A DNA stretch of 17,200 nucleotides from JBOHRE01 sp050732635 (GTDB lineage Bacteria; Gemmatimonadota; Gemmatimonadetes; Longimicrobiales; RSA9). A program made the translations under genes and the position numbers. Every line of letters starts with the position of its first letter. Position 1 is the first letter of the stretch. The notes below the pieces were generated by a model. It had not been told where the DNA came from. It was given only the letters and a program-made list of their open reading frames with translations, and did no database searches. Positions 9,320 through 17,200 of this stretch are shown here, piece after piece. Location: the NCBI GenBank assembly GCA_050732635.1, contig JBOHRE010000069.1, positions 1-17,200 of the forward strand. The letters are read 5' to 3'.

Positions 9320-9566
9320 CGCTCCGCTGACGCGCCGCGCCGGCGTCGGGCAAGCTCGGGCGGACGCGCCGCGGCCGCACCCGTTGCCCCGCTCGGGCGG
9401 CGCGCCGCGGCGGCCGCGTTCGTACCGCCGCCGTCCCTCGTGTTTTTGGTACAGGTTGTACAGCCGGCCGCCGGCAAACGAGCCGCTGGGACAGCTCAGC
9501 ACGGCGCCACGCGCGCTCCGCCGAGAGCATGCTCGGCTCGAGCGAACGGGATGGGAGCGCGATCGC
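9320..9566. other. Gene-free gap between ATPase and antitoxin
   Basis: No convincing coding frame in 247 bp on either strand, and in particular no PIN-domain toxin downstream of the antitoxin. It holds a GACGC/GCGTC hairpin (9329-9347) without T-run, which could terminate the ATPase transcript. It also holds a small palindrome GTACA-GGT-TGTAC (9449-9461) and the left copy of the inverted repeat described at 9524-9545. Confidence 0.5.
9524..9545 (+). repeat. Inverted repeat, left copy
   Basis: AGAGCATGCTCGGCTCGA (9524-9541) is identical, in opposite orientation, to 11078-11095. Allowing one mismatch the match runs 22 bp (then CGA again). It contains the 10-bp palindrome GAGCATGCTC. The two copies point inward toward each other, as terminal inverted repeats would. 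Confidence 0.7.
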
Positions 9567-9800
9567 TCAGCGGCGCCCGATCAGGTCGAACAGAGCGTCA
9601 CGATCGTCCAGGCGCACACCTGGTAGCGTCCGGCCCTTTTCCGTGCGCCAGCGCAGCCGGTACGCCGGGTCCGAAGGCTTGCGTGACAGGTACGCCCGTA
9701 GCGCGCTCTCCACGACGGCGCGCAACGAGGTGCGCTGATCCGCCGCCAGCCGCTTCGCCTGACGCAGCAGCTCGTCGCTGATGTCGATGGTCGTCCTCAC
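9567..9800 (-). CDS. VapB-type ribbon-helix-helix antitoxin, no adjacent toxin
   Basis: A 77-residue protein that opens MRTTIDISDELLRQAKRLAA, the usual ribbon-helix-helix beginning of VapB-like antitoxins: a DNA-contacting strand followed by two helices to about residue 38. It ends GVRLDDRDALFDLIGRR, a tail typical of the antitoxins that neutralise PIN-domain VapC RNases. The GTG at 9800 is preceded by AGGG seven bases upstream. In the usual arrangement the toxin starts just after or overlapping the antitoxin stop; here the next 247 bp hold no PIN-like frame. It lies 33 bp after the lipoprotein stop in an AT-richer patch that could hold its own promoter. It may be an orphan antitoxin, a remnant, or a regulator taken over by the neighbouring operon. 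Confidence 0.8.
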   Translation of the reverse strand: MRTTIDISDELLRQAKRLAADQRTSLRAVVESALRAYLSRKPSDPAYRLRWRTEKGRTLPGVRLDDRDALFDLIGRR

Positions 9801-9833
9801 AACAAAACCCTATTAGCACATTTATGGCACGCG

Positions 9834-11033
9834 TCAGTCGCTTTCCTCGGCGTGCACCACGCGGTAGACGCGCACCAGCGGCACGTCCAGGCTGTCACGG
9901 GCGATGGTGTAGACGTGCTCGTTGCGGAAGTAGGGGTCGCTGCCGGGCGCGCGGTCCGGTGCGCGTACGCGGCCGCGGATCCGGCCGTCGTCATCGTAGA
10001 AGTCCAGCACCGGTCCATCGGGCGACGTCGCCTCGACGACCATGCGGCCCTCGTGGTCGAACCAGATGCCGGTGATCGCCGGCTTGTGCTCGGGACGCCA
10101 GAACTCGGCGTCGCAGCGCGCACCCGGCACGCGCTCACGGAACTCGTGCCAGCTCACGAGCGCGCTGTCCCACTCGGCGGTCGTGACCGGCACCGGCGTG
10201 TGTGGCCGCTCGCTGACGCGCGTGGTGTCATTGTCACGAACGAGCGCGATGCGATACCGGTCGGAGAGCGCGACCGCGGCGTTGCGCTGCGGCGCCGGTG
10301 CGGCCATGAAGCTCGGCGCGAACGGGACCTGGAAGGCCGTCAATCCCTGATCGTGCCGGCACACGACGCCGGCTGGTCGTGTCGGTTCCGGCGCCTGTAC
10401 GACCAACGAATCGCTGACGCCCGCCGGCGTGTAGCGCAGATACTTGCGCTCGAGTGTCCGTCCGCTGCCCGGCCGCAGCCCGAGCGTGTAGGCTTCGCTC
10501 GGGCCCGTCGGATAGAAGCGGACCAGGTCGGCGGCGCCGGTGAGCGGGAACCAGCGCCAGGTGCCGAGCGGCGCGCCGTCGCCCGTCACGAGCTCGATGC
10601 GTGCATTGCGGGGATCCATCACGGCGAGCGTGTCGCCCAGCCAGGCGAGCGAGTAGACGGTGCGGAACTCACCGGGTCCGCTGCCCGCACGGCCGATCGT
10701 GCGCAGGTGATTGCCGGCCGCGTCGAATACGCGGATCTCGTTGCTCCGCGTGTCGGCGACGTAGATCTGACCGCGTTCATCGGCGACGACCGAGCGCACC
10801 AGCCCGAACTCGTCCGGCCGCGCCTCACCGAAGCCACCCATGCTGCCGATGCTGACCAGCGGCTCGAGCCGCCAGCGCGGCGCCGCTTCCGGATTCTGCA
10901 CGCGCACGACGCCGCCGACCGTGTCGATGCGCACGGCCGCTTCGTCGCCGGTGGAGACGCGATCCGCACAGCCCCACGACAACACGGCGAGCGTCACGAG
11001 CAACAACCGAAGCTCAGTCGCGCTGCGATTCAC
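9834..11033 (-). CDS. 6-bladed beta-propeller (NHL-like) lipoprotein
   Basis: A secreted or membrane-anchored propeller protein of unknown substrate, of a type common in Gemmatimonadota and Bacteroidota. I place the start at the GTG at 11033 (399 residues) because it gives a signal peptide: MNRSATELRL, a hydrophobic stretch to 20, then WGCAD with Cys22 as likely lipid anchor (Trp at -2 is unusual for a lipobox). NHL-type blades are clear at about 76-125 (GLVRSVVADERGQIYVADTR, then EIRVFDAAGNHLRTIGRAGS, then GPGEF) and again at the C-terminus (ITGIWFDHEGRMVVEA, VLDFYDDDGRIRGRV). Cys225 and Cys307 may pair. The frame stays open upstream, continuing without a stop into a VapB-like antitoxin domain (see next entry), so a fused product starting at 11228 is also possible. 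There is no good ribosome-binding site before the GTG. It is followed by the second antitoxin after 33 bp. Confidence 0.72.
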   Translation of the reverse strand: MNRSATELRLLLVTLAVLSWGCADRVSTGDEAAVRIDTVGGVVRVQNPEAAPRWRLEPLVSIGSMGGFGEARPDEFGLVRSVVADERGQIYVADTRSNEIRVFDAAGNHLRTIGRAGSGPGEFRTVYSLAWLGDTLAVMDPRNARIELVTGDGAPLGTWRWFPLTGAADLVRFYPTGPSEAYTLGLRPGSGRTLERKYLRYTPAGVSDSLVVQAPEPTRPAGVVCRHDQGLTAFQVPFAPSFMAAPAPQRNAAVALSDRYRIALVRDNDTTRVSERPHTPVPVTTAEWDSALVSWHEFRERVPGARCDAEFWRPEHKPAITGIWFDHEGRMVVEATSPDGPVLDFYDDDGRIRGRVRAPDRAPGSDPYFRNEHVYTIARDSLDVPLVRVYRVVHAEESD

Positions 11034-11228
11034 CGCCGACGTCGTCGCGATTCGTCCACATCCAGCTCGAGGGTCGATCGAGCCGAGCATGCTCTTCAAA
11101 TCCTCGACGCGCTTGCGACGGACCAGATCCCTGAGCGCGAGGATGACCGTCTCGGTCATGCTCTTGAGGCCGAGTAGATTGCGGGCCTCCTCGATCAATT
11201 CCCGGGGAATGTCGAGGGTCGTACGCAT
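11034..11228 (-). CDS. VapB-like antitoxin domain without its own stop, in frame with the lipoprotein
   Basis: From ATG 11228 the frame reads MRTTLDIPRELIEEARNLLG and KSMTETVILALRDLVRRKRVE. This is a complete ribbon-helix-helix DNA-binding module of the VapB type (strand 2-7, helix 1 about 9-20, helix 2 about 24-40). After LKSMLGSID the toxin-binding tail expected in VapB proteins is not recognisable. Instead the frame runs through about 15 unremarkable residues straight into the lipoprotein signal peptide. An alternative ATG at 11243 adds five residues. Either this is a real fusion, or the antitoxin lost its end and stop and now ends inside the neighbour gene. No toxin gene follows. The start lies in an AT-rich patch with AACGTT; a TTGACA lies at 11264-11259, but no fitting -10 box is visible. 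Confidence 0.6.
11074..11095 (-). repeat. Inverted repeat, right copy (inside the antitoxin frame)
   Basis: Reverse-strand copy of the left repeat at 9524-9545: 18 bp identical and 21 of 22 overall. Here it encodes SMLGSID, the point where the antitoxin frame stops resembling VapB. Confidence 0.7.
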
Positions 11229-11305
11229 ATAAACAACGTTCATTCCAATGCTTCAGCGTGTCAATCTCGGCTTGAGTTCCGCACCAACGTCCGACGGCTT
11301 TCGGG

Positions 11306-12100
11306 CTAGGTTATCAGCGAGCCCAGCAACGTGAGCACCACCAGCGCGCCGAGCGCACGCAGCAGAGTTCGCAGGCGGAATGGCCGCGCGTTGTCCTGCA
11401 TTGGTCGGCTCCACACCAGCACGAGACCGCAGCCACGCGGGTCGGAGAACCGGATCGACGCCGGACCATGACCGGAATAGAATTCGATCGCCTCGACATT
11501 CACGATCGAGCGGCCCGGATCGAGCACGGCTGGGGGCACTTCTCGGCCATCCAGGAACACGACGGGTGTGCACCGTCGCGTGGGCAGCGCCAGCCGTGTG
11601 ATCGCGTCGCGCAGCGTCCAGCCGCTGAGCCGCTCCAGGTCGCTGCGCGTGTAGATACGGCCGATGTTGAGCCGCCGGTGCCGCTCGATGCGCTCGTAGT
11701 ACTCGCGCAGGTCGCGCTCGCGCAGCGTTTCCGCGCGTCGCGCCGTCACGGTGAGCGGGCTCAGCTCGACGGCGCGGACACCCAGCCGCAGGACCACGCT
11801 GACGCGCTCGCCGCTGCCGATCTCGAGCGGCCGGGTGTGGACGGTCTCGTACCCGAGCCGCTCCGCGCGCAGTGTGTACACACCCGCGTCACGGGCGGTG
11901 AGCAAGAACTCGCCCGCCGAGTCGCTCACCGTCGTGCTCAGCTCGGTACCCAGCGTGTCGAGCAGCGCGATGGCGACGCCGGCGATCGGCGCCTCGGTTT
12001 GCGCGTCGAGCGCGCGGCCGACGAGGCTTTGCGCTGTCGCAGGAGTCGTGGTGGCCAGAAGCGCGACAGTCACGTACGCACGCGCGCCAGCCAGCGTCAC
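11306..12100 (-). CDS. Secreted carboxypeptidase-regulatory-like plus TonB-plug-like protein with C-terminal membrane helix
   Basis: A 264-residue protein. I choose GTG 12100 because it gives a signal peptide cleaved after ATA (residue 23, before QS); the longer frame to 12199 overlaps the previous gene and adds an Arg-rich stretch. Residues about 26-108 are a CarboxypepD_reg-like beta-sandwich (VGRALDAQTEAPIAGVAIAL, DSAGEFLLTARDAGVYTLRA, ERLGYET). Residues about 112-235 resemble a TonB-receptor plug: LSPLTVTARR, TLRDAITRL, VVFLDGREVP, VEAIEFYSG, GCGLVLVWS. No beta-barrel follows. Cys177 and Cys224 are placed like the cysteines of the neighbouring paralogue and may form a disulfide. It ends in a hydrophobic helix (244-263) after Arg-rich sequence, unlike its paralogue. 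Its role is unknown; secreted or envelope location is inferred. It lies 37 bp after the gene before it and 77 bp before the antitoxin start. Confidence 0.78.
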   Translation of the reverse strand: MTLAGARAYVTVALLATTTPATAQSLVGRALDAQTEAPIAGVAIALLDTLGTELSTTVSDSAGEFLLTARDAGVYTLRAERLGYETVHTRPLEIGSGERVSVVLRLGVRAVELSPLTVTARRAETLRERDLREYYERIERHRRLNIGRIYTRSDLERLSGWTLRDAITRLALPTRRCTPVVFLDGREVPPAVLDPGRSIVNVEAIEFYSGHGPASIRFSDPRGCGLVLVWSRPMQDNARPFRLRTLLRALGALVVLTLLGSLIT

Positions 12101-12137
12101 ACGTTCACGAGATCCTCTGACCAGGCGAACCCGATCC

Positions 12138-13004
12138 TCAATCCGCTGGCGGCACGCCAGTCCACATGACGACCGAGCAGTCGCCGTAGCGCGCGTCATA
12201 CACGCCTCTCGCGTACACCTCGATCGCGATCAGACTCGTCGGTGGCAGTACCTCATCGATGCTTTCGTCGCCCCGCAGCCTGTACTTCATGCCATCGATG
12301 AAGAACGTGATTCGCGGGCACCGGGCGAGCCCTTGCACGGTTACGCGTCTGCCCCCAGCCGAACGGACGCGGAGCCCGGGAATCTGTCGCAGCAGATCGG
12401 ACACGCGGAAGGCGTTGCGGCGCTCGATCTCCTGGTAATCAATGAAGTGGGCGAACCCCATTCCTTCCCAGCCATACAGGCGCCTGCGTTCGTAGTACCC
12501 CCAACGAGCGAGCCGCGAATCGATCATGAGGGCGGGACGATCGCTCAGCACGGTCAGCGGCGGCAGAGTCACAGGCTCCACTGAGAGCTGCAGCTCGACG
12601 ACGAGAGTATCGTCCGGAAGCAGGTCCACCGGGCCGGACGTCGCAGCCGCGAAACCCAGACGCTCGGCACGAAGTCGATACCGGCCGCTTCGCGCCGCCT
12701 GGAGCAGAAACGCGCCGCGTCCATCGCTCACCGAAGCGTCGAGCGTATCGTCGCGCAGCCCCAGCAGTGTCACCGTCGCGGCGATAACGGGGTGCCCCGT
12801 CTCATCGAGCACACGACCGGCGACTGCCTGCGCCGCAGCGCCGCTCGGCGCGAGCGCGAACACCGCCGTGGTCGCGGCGCAAGCCATGGCGACGGCCGGG
12901 CAAAGCAGGCCGGAACGGTGCGCCCCTGGGGCATCGCCGGAGAACGCCACCGGCAAGGAACCTCGGGACCGTGCCAACGAAGACAGCACCTGCGTGGTAA
13001 TCAC
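12138..13004 (-). CDS. Secreted carboxypeptidase-regulatory-like plus TonB-plug-like protein
   Basis: A 288-residue paralogue of the gene that follows. The GTG at 13004 overlaps the previous stop (GTGA), implying coupled translation. It leaves an unusually long, Arg-containing n-region before the hydrophobic signal core (about 33-55), with cleavage likely after GAAA (58) before QA; an internal start is possible. Residues about 61-140 are CarboxypepD_reg-like (VAGRVLDETGHPVIAATVTL, DGRGAFLLQAARSGRYRLRA, ERLGF). After a Tyr/Arg-rich linker (169-178), residues about 185-285 are plug-like: FRVSDLLRQIPGLRVRSAGG, CPRITFFIDGMK, LIAIEVYARG, CSVVMWT. Cys229 and Cys276 mirror the neighbour's pair. There is no barrel, so it cannot itself be a TonB-dependent transporter. 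Function is unknown. Confidence 0.8.
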   Translation of the reverse strand: MITTQVLSSLARSRGSLPVAFSGDAPGAHRSGLLCPAVAMACAATTAVFALAPSGAAAQAVAGRVLDETGHPVIAATVTLLGLRDDTLDASVSDGRGAFLLQAARSGRYRLRAERLGFAAATSGPVDLLPDDTLVVELQLSVEPVTLPPLTVLSDRPALMIDSRLARWGYYERRRLYGWEGMGFAHFIDYQEIERRNAFRVSDLLRQIPGLRVRSAGGRRVTVQGLARCPRITFFIDGMKYRLRGDESIDEVLPPTSLIAIEVYARGVYDARYGDCSVVMWTGVPPAD

Positions 13005-14632
13005 ATACGCGACTCCAACCAGAGCTTCTCGCGCGTTACCTCGTCTGCACGGACCACGATGTGACTGGTCGATAGGGCATCATCCATGAGCGCATGGAGC
13101 CAGCCGCTGCCGGGTCGCGCGTTGCAAAACCGAAAGCGGCCGATACGGTCGGTTCGAGTCTCCGTCATCCTATCCCAACGGTCGGTGAAGCGCACGACAA
13201 CGTCACCCACCGGCATGCCGTTCGCCGCAAGTACGACGCCCGCCACCATGCCAAAACCCGGACTACGATCGATACCCGAGCAGAGAGCGCTTGGACTACG
13301 GGAGTGCTCTTCCATCATGGTGACGATACTGGTGTCCCGACCTGGCAGCTTCAGCGGCTGTAGCACCACGCGCTCAGCGGCAGGGTCGCCGTCAGCGTCG
13401 TACCAGGCCAGCTCATAAACACCAGCCAACACATCGCTCAAGCGAAAGTTACCGGCTCGGTCCGTGCGCGCAGCGTGCGAGGTTCCCGCCAAGAACACCA
13501 ATACGTCGGGCGCTGCGCGACCGGCCGGTGTGAGCAAACGGCCCTGCAAGGTGCCGGCCGCGGTGATGCTTCTGCGATTGCCGCCCAAGAATACGTTGCG
13601 CACCTCGCCTCCGGCTTCGCGCACTCGTGCAACATCGCGCGTAGTCATTCCATCGACGATCGCGTAGCGCGGGATTCTCAGGTTCCAGCGACCGACGATC
13701 CAAGCGCCATTATCCAGCTTGGCAAACTGAATCTCCCCGCCCAACTCGAGGCGGCTACCGCGACGCGGTAGCCCCAGATACTCGAACTCGAGGCGTCGCA
13801 GCTCCGCCGTTGCGCGGTCGATCCAGAGAACCCCGCCAAGGCCGGTAACGCCGCGCTGCCGCTCCACCGGCTCGAAAGCCAAGCCGACGAGGCCGGGCTC
13901 GCCCTCCGCGGAACGGAAGCAGTAATTGCTCAAAAAGGCGTCCGATAGCAGTACGTGAGCGTCGGGTGCGTAATAGGTGGTCGTGTCGTCTTGCTGCACC
14001 ACAAAACCGTCGCGGAGGAGCTTCCCCTCTGGCAGGCTCTTGAACGGGTAGTCCTGGACCACCGTCAGCGGCGACACTCGCTCGGCTAGAACGTGACCGG
14101 TTCTCGGATGGAGGTCCCGCTCCCAACTCACGGAACGGAACGAAACCATCCGCACGCCCGTGAGCAAAGAGGCGGCATTCAGCACCTTGCGGGCCTGATC
14201 CCACAATTGTTGAACGTCCGCGGGCGCATCCGCATGCAAGCGACAGCGGGACTCCCCCGTCACGCTAATGCCCTCCAAGGAGACCGGCTGCAATGCTACC
14301 CTCAACGCCTGCTCGACGGTCTCTGTGCTGCCGAGGTCGAACAGCGGCGATGAGGTAGTGGCGACGCCGATCCGCTCGACCCTGACCCGGTAGCGCCCGG
14401 CCGCAGGCGCTCGCAGGAGGTAAGCGCCGAACTCGTCGCTCAGCGTCGCCGCCCACCGTGTACCTGCGTCGTCGACCAGCTCCACGACGGCGCCCACCAC
14501 CGGCGCCTCCTCGTCGATCACTACTACTGTACCCTGGACCACCTGCGCCGGGGCGACCGATGGGAACAGAATCACAAGGATCACAGATGCGACGGCGGCA
14601 AGCGTGCTCAGGCGTTGGATCTCACATTGCAT
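13001..14632 (-). CDS. Secreted protein with three carboxypeptidase-regulatory-like repeats
   Basis: A 543-residue secreted protein, first gene of the minus-strand train. I use ATG 14632; a GTG at 14638 is also in frame, but AGAGG sits about ten bases before the ATG. The signal peptide ends VAPA (29) before QV. There are three CarboxypepD_reg-like modules: about 32-115 (VVQGTVVVIDEEAPVVGAVV, YRVRVERIG), 358-440 (AAGTLQGRLLTPAGRAAPDV, DRAGNFRLSDVLAGVYEL) and 460-540 (GMVAGVVLAANGMPVGDVVV, TDRIGRFRFCNAR). Between the first two lies a domain of about 240 residues starting ESRCRLHADAP and containing TYYAPDAHVLLSDAFLSNYC and GVLWIDRATAELRRLEFEY. I recognise this as a recurring domain in Gemmatimonadota outer-envelope proteins, without known function. 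Its stop overlaps the start of the next gene. Confidence 0.82.
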   Translation of the reverse strand: MQCEIQRLSTLAAVASVILVILFPSVAPAQVVQGTVVVIDEEAPVVGAVVELVDDAGTRWAATLSDEFGAYLLRAPAAGRYRVRVERIGVATTSSPLFDLGSTETVEQALRVALQPVSLEGISVTGESRCRLHADAPADVQQLWDQARKVLNAASLLTGVRMVSFRSVSWERDLHPRTGHVLAERVSPLTVVQDYPFKSLPEGKLLRDGFVVQQDDTTTYYAPDAHVLLSDAFLSNYCFRSAEGEPGLVGLAFEPVERQRGVTGLGGVLWIDRATAELRRLEFEYLGLPRRGSRLELGGEIQFAKLDNGAWIVGRWNLRIPRYAIVDGMTTRDVARVREAGGEVRNVFLGGNRRSITAAGTLQGRLLTPAGRAAPDVLVFLAGTSHAARTDRAGNFRLSDVLAGVYELAWYDADGDPAAERVVLQPLKLPGRDTSIVTMMEEHSRSPSALCSGIDRSPGFGMVAGVVLAANGMPVGDVVVRFTDRWDRMTETRTDRIGRFRFCNARPGSGWLHALMDDALSTSHIVVRADEVTREKLWLESRM

Positions 14633-14688
14633 TGCCACGCTACCTCTGAACTACGCCATTCCTTCCAGGGTTAGCACCGAACCCGAAC

Positions 14689-14719
14689 TCTATAGCAATT
14701 GCAGTATCAGCGTGTTCAA
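14689..14719 (-). promoter_or_regulatory. Candidate promoter for the minus-strand gene train
   Basis: On the minus strand TTGAAC (14719-14714) is followed after 19 bp by TATAGA (14694-14689), about 60 bases before the ATG at 14632. Both boxes are imperfect and the spacing is long, so this is a weak sigma70-type candidate. AGAGG follows near the start codon as ribosome-binding site. Confidence 0.3.
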
Positions 14720-14952
14720 CATACACGCCACACGTATGCCGCTGCTGGTCATTTCTGGAACTTCACACTGAGCAAGCTACCGTTTGACGTGTTGATGGCG
14801 AAACCAACTCATCCGACACTGCGTTGGAATCGCGATTACCGCCCATTCCAAACTCTGAAGAGCGAACACACGAGCAGCTCAACGTTCTGCTGGAGCATAC
14901 CGGAAGAGCTGTACATACTGAACGTCCATGTCGTCCCGGTAAATGCCTAATA

Positions 14953-15047
14953 GAGCCGCATCGTCCGCGTCCTGCGATGGACAGGCGGTGTACAGTAGCG
15001 GCTCCATTCCGGTGCTCCGGGCTGCAGGGGGAACGAGGATGGCCCCT
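14953..15047 (+). ncRNA. Candidate structured RNA element (nested hairpins)
   Basis: GAGCCGC (14953-14959) pairs with GCGGCTC (14998-15004). Inside it CCGCGTCC (14965-14972) pairs with GGAC + GCGG (14979-14988, AG bulge) around the loop TGCGAT. It is followed by CCGG-TGCT-CCGG (15009-15020) and AGGGG/CCCCT (15026-15030 with 15043-15047). The strand is not certain, since hairpins fold on both. It matches no RNA family I know (checked by eye for tmRNA, SRP RNA and common riboswitches). Confidence 0.25.
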
Positions 15048-15072
15048 ACTTACCTAAATGCCGCCCGGAGGC

Positions 15073-15091
15073 CGGATGTAACATCCGTTTT
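15073..15091 (+). terminator. Candidate Rho-independent terminator
   Basis: CGGATG-TAA-CATCCG is a perfect 6-bp stem with a 3-base loop, followed directly by TTTT on the plus strand. The T-run is short. There is no recognised plus-strand gene upstream, so it would end either a non-coding transcript or nothing. Confidence 0.35.
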
Positions 15092-15254
15092 GGGCCTGGG
15101 CTCCCACGTATCCGGCCAAGTTGTTGTGACTACGCTGGTTACCTGGCCCACGCGCCATTCCGCGCGCTCCGGTTGCGTCGCCCGCGGCAAGCGGCGAGCT
15201 TGGCGCTGCCGGGCGAGCCGGCGAGCGGCGCAGAAACCCTGAACGACCCGCCAC

Positions 15255-17200
<1,946 letters not shown>

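Larger units (their letters stand above)
14633..15254. other. 622-bp gap without a convincing gene, AT-richer than the rest
   Basis: About 14640-14950 is near 50% GC by direct count of 14701-14820 (61 of 120 bases), against much higher values in the flanking genes. It holds a candidate minus-strand promoter, an 83-residue TTG-started frame on the plus strand (14699-14950) with mixed third positions and no family resemblance, nested hairpins at 14953-15047, and a hairpin plus T-run at 15073-15091. 15092-15254 is GC-rich and shows nothing I can name. No ribosome-binding site precedes purL. Confidence 0.6.

Noticed and set aside
9449..9461. Palindrome GTACA-GGT-TGTAC as an operator
   Set aside because: It lies downstream of both neighbouring genes (ATPase on plus, antitoxin on minus), so there is no start codon for it to control.
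9502..9546. Remnant of a second vapB on the plus strand
   Set aside because: The frame reads RRHARSAESMLGSSE, loosely like RRKRVEDLKSMLGSID of the antitoxin, but the N-terminal part is absent and the match outside the 22-bp repeat is poor.
9852..11177. 441-residue open frame on the plus strand
   Set aside because: Antisense to the propeller lipoprotein, whose strand shows NHL motifs and a signal peptide.
11229..11264. TTGACA at 11264-11259 as part of a sigma70 promoter for the antitoxin
   Set aside because: No acceptable -10 box at 16-18 bp spacing on the minus strand.
14699..14950. 83-residue TTG-started plus-strand frame as a gene
   Set aside because: No ribosome-binding site, no recognisable family, mixed third-position use; kept only as part of the gap description.

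Overview
The window is 17.2 kb of high-GC bacterial DNA. Nearly every gene has G or C at third codon positions. Taxonomy cannot be proven from one window, but I lean to Gemmatimonadota or a relative. The pointers are a run of secreted carboxypeptidase-regulatory-like proteins, two of which end in a short TonB-plug-like domain without a barrel, and a 6-bladed beta-propeller lipoprotein. Such proteins are typical of that phylum.

Left part (1-9319) is a carbohydrate-use region. It opens with the end of a formylglycine-generating enzyme (sulfatase activator) that carries both catalytic cysteines. Its stop overlaps the start of an exported GH43-like glycosidase with a discoidin (F5/8C) and a fibronectin III domain. 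A TerC-type membrane protein follows on the minus strand. Next comes a CUT1-type sugar importer: a lipoprotein binding protein and two permeases in a tightly overlapping plus-strand operon. A GH1 beta-glucosidase lies tail-to-tail with the second permease (2 bp gap), and the MalK/UgpC-type ATPase is divergent from the GH1 gene. Together they suggest extracellular trimming of a (possibly sulfated) glycan, uptake of short sugars, and cytoplasmic cleavage of beta-glucosides.

Middle part (9567-14632) is a minus-strand gene train. Read in its own direction it holds a triple-repeat carboxypeptidase-regulatory-like secreted protein, two plug-like secreted proteins, a VapB-like ribbon-helix-helix antitoxin fused in frame to a beta-propeller lipoprotein, and a second VapB-type antitoxin. 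No VapC/PIN toxin is encoded beside either antitoxin. An inverted repeat (18 bp identical, 21 of 22 overall) brackets the lipoprotein and second antitoxin; one copy lies inside the first antitoxin reading frame. This is the most unusual part of the window.

Right part: 14633-15254 is a gene-poor, visibly AT-richer stretch with a set of nested hairpins ending in a hairpin plus T-run, a possible structured RNA. It is followed by purL (purine biosynthesis), cut off by the window end.
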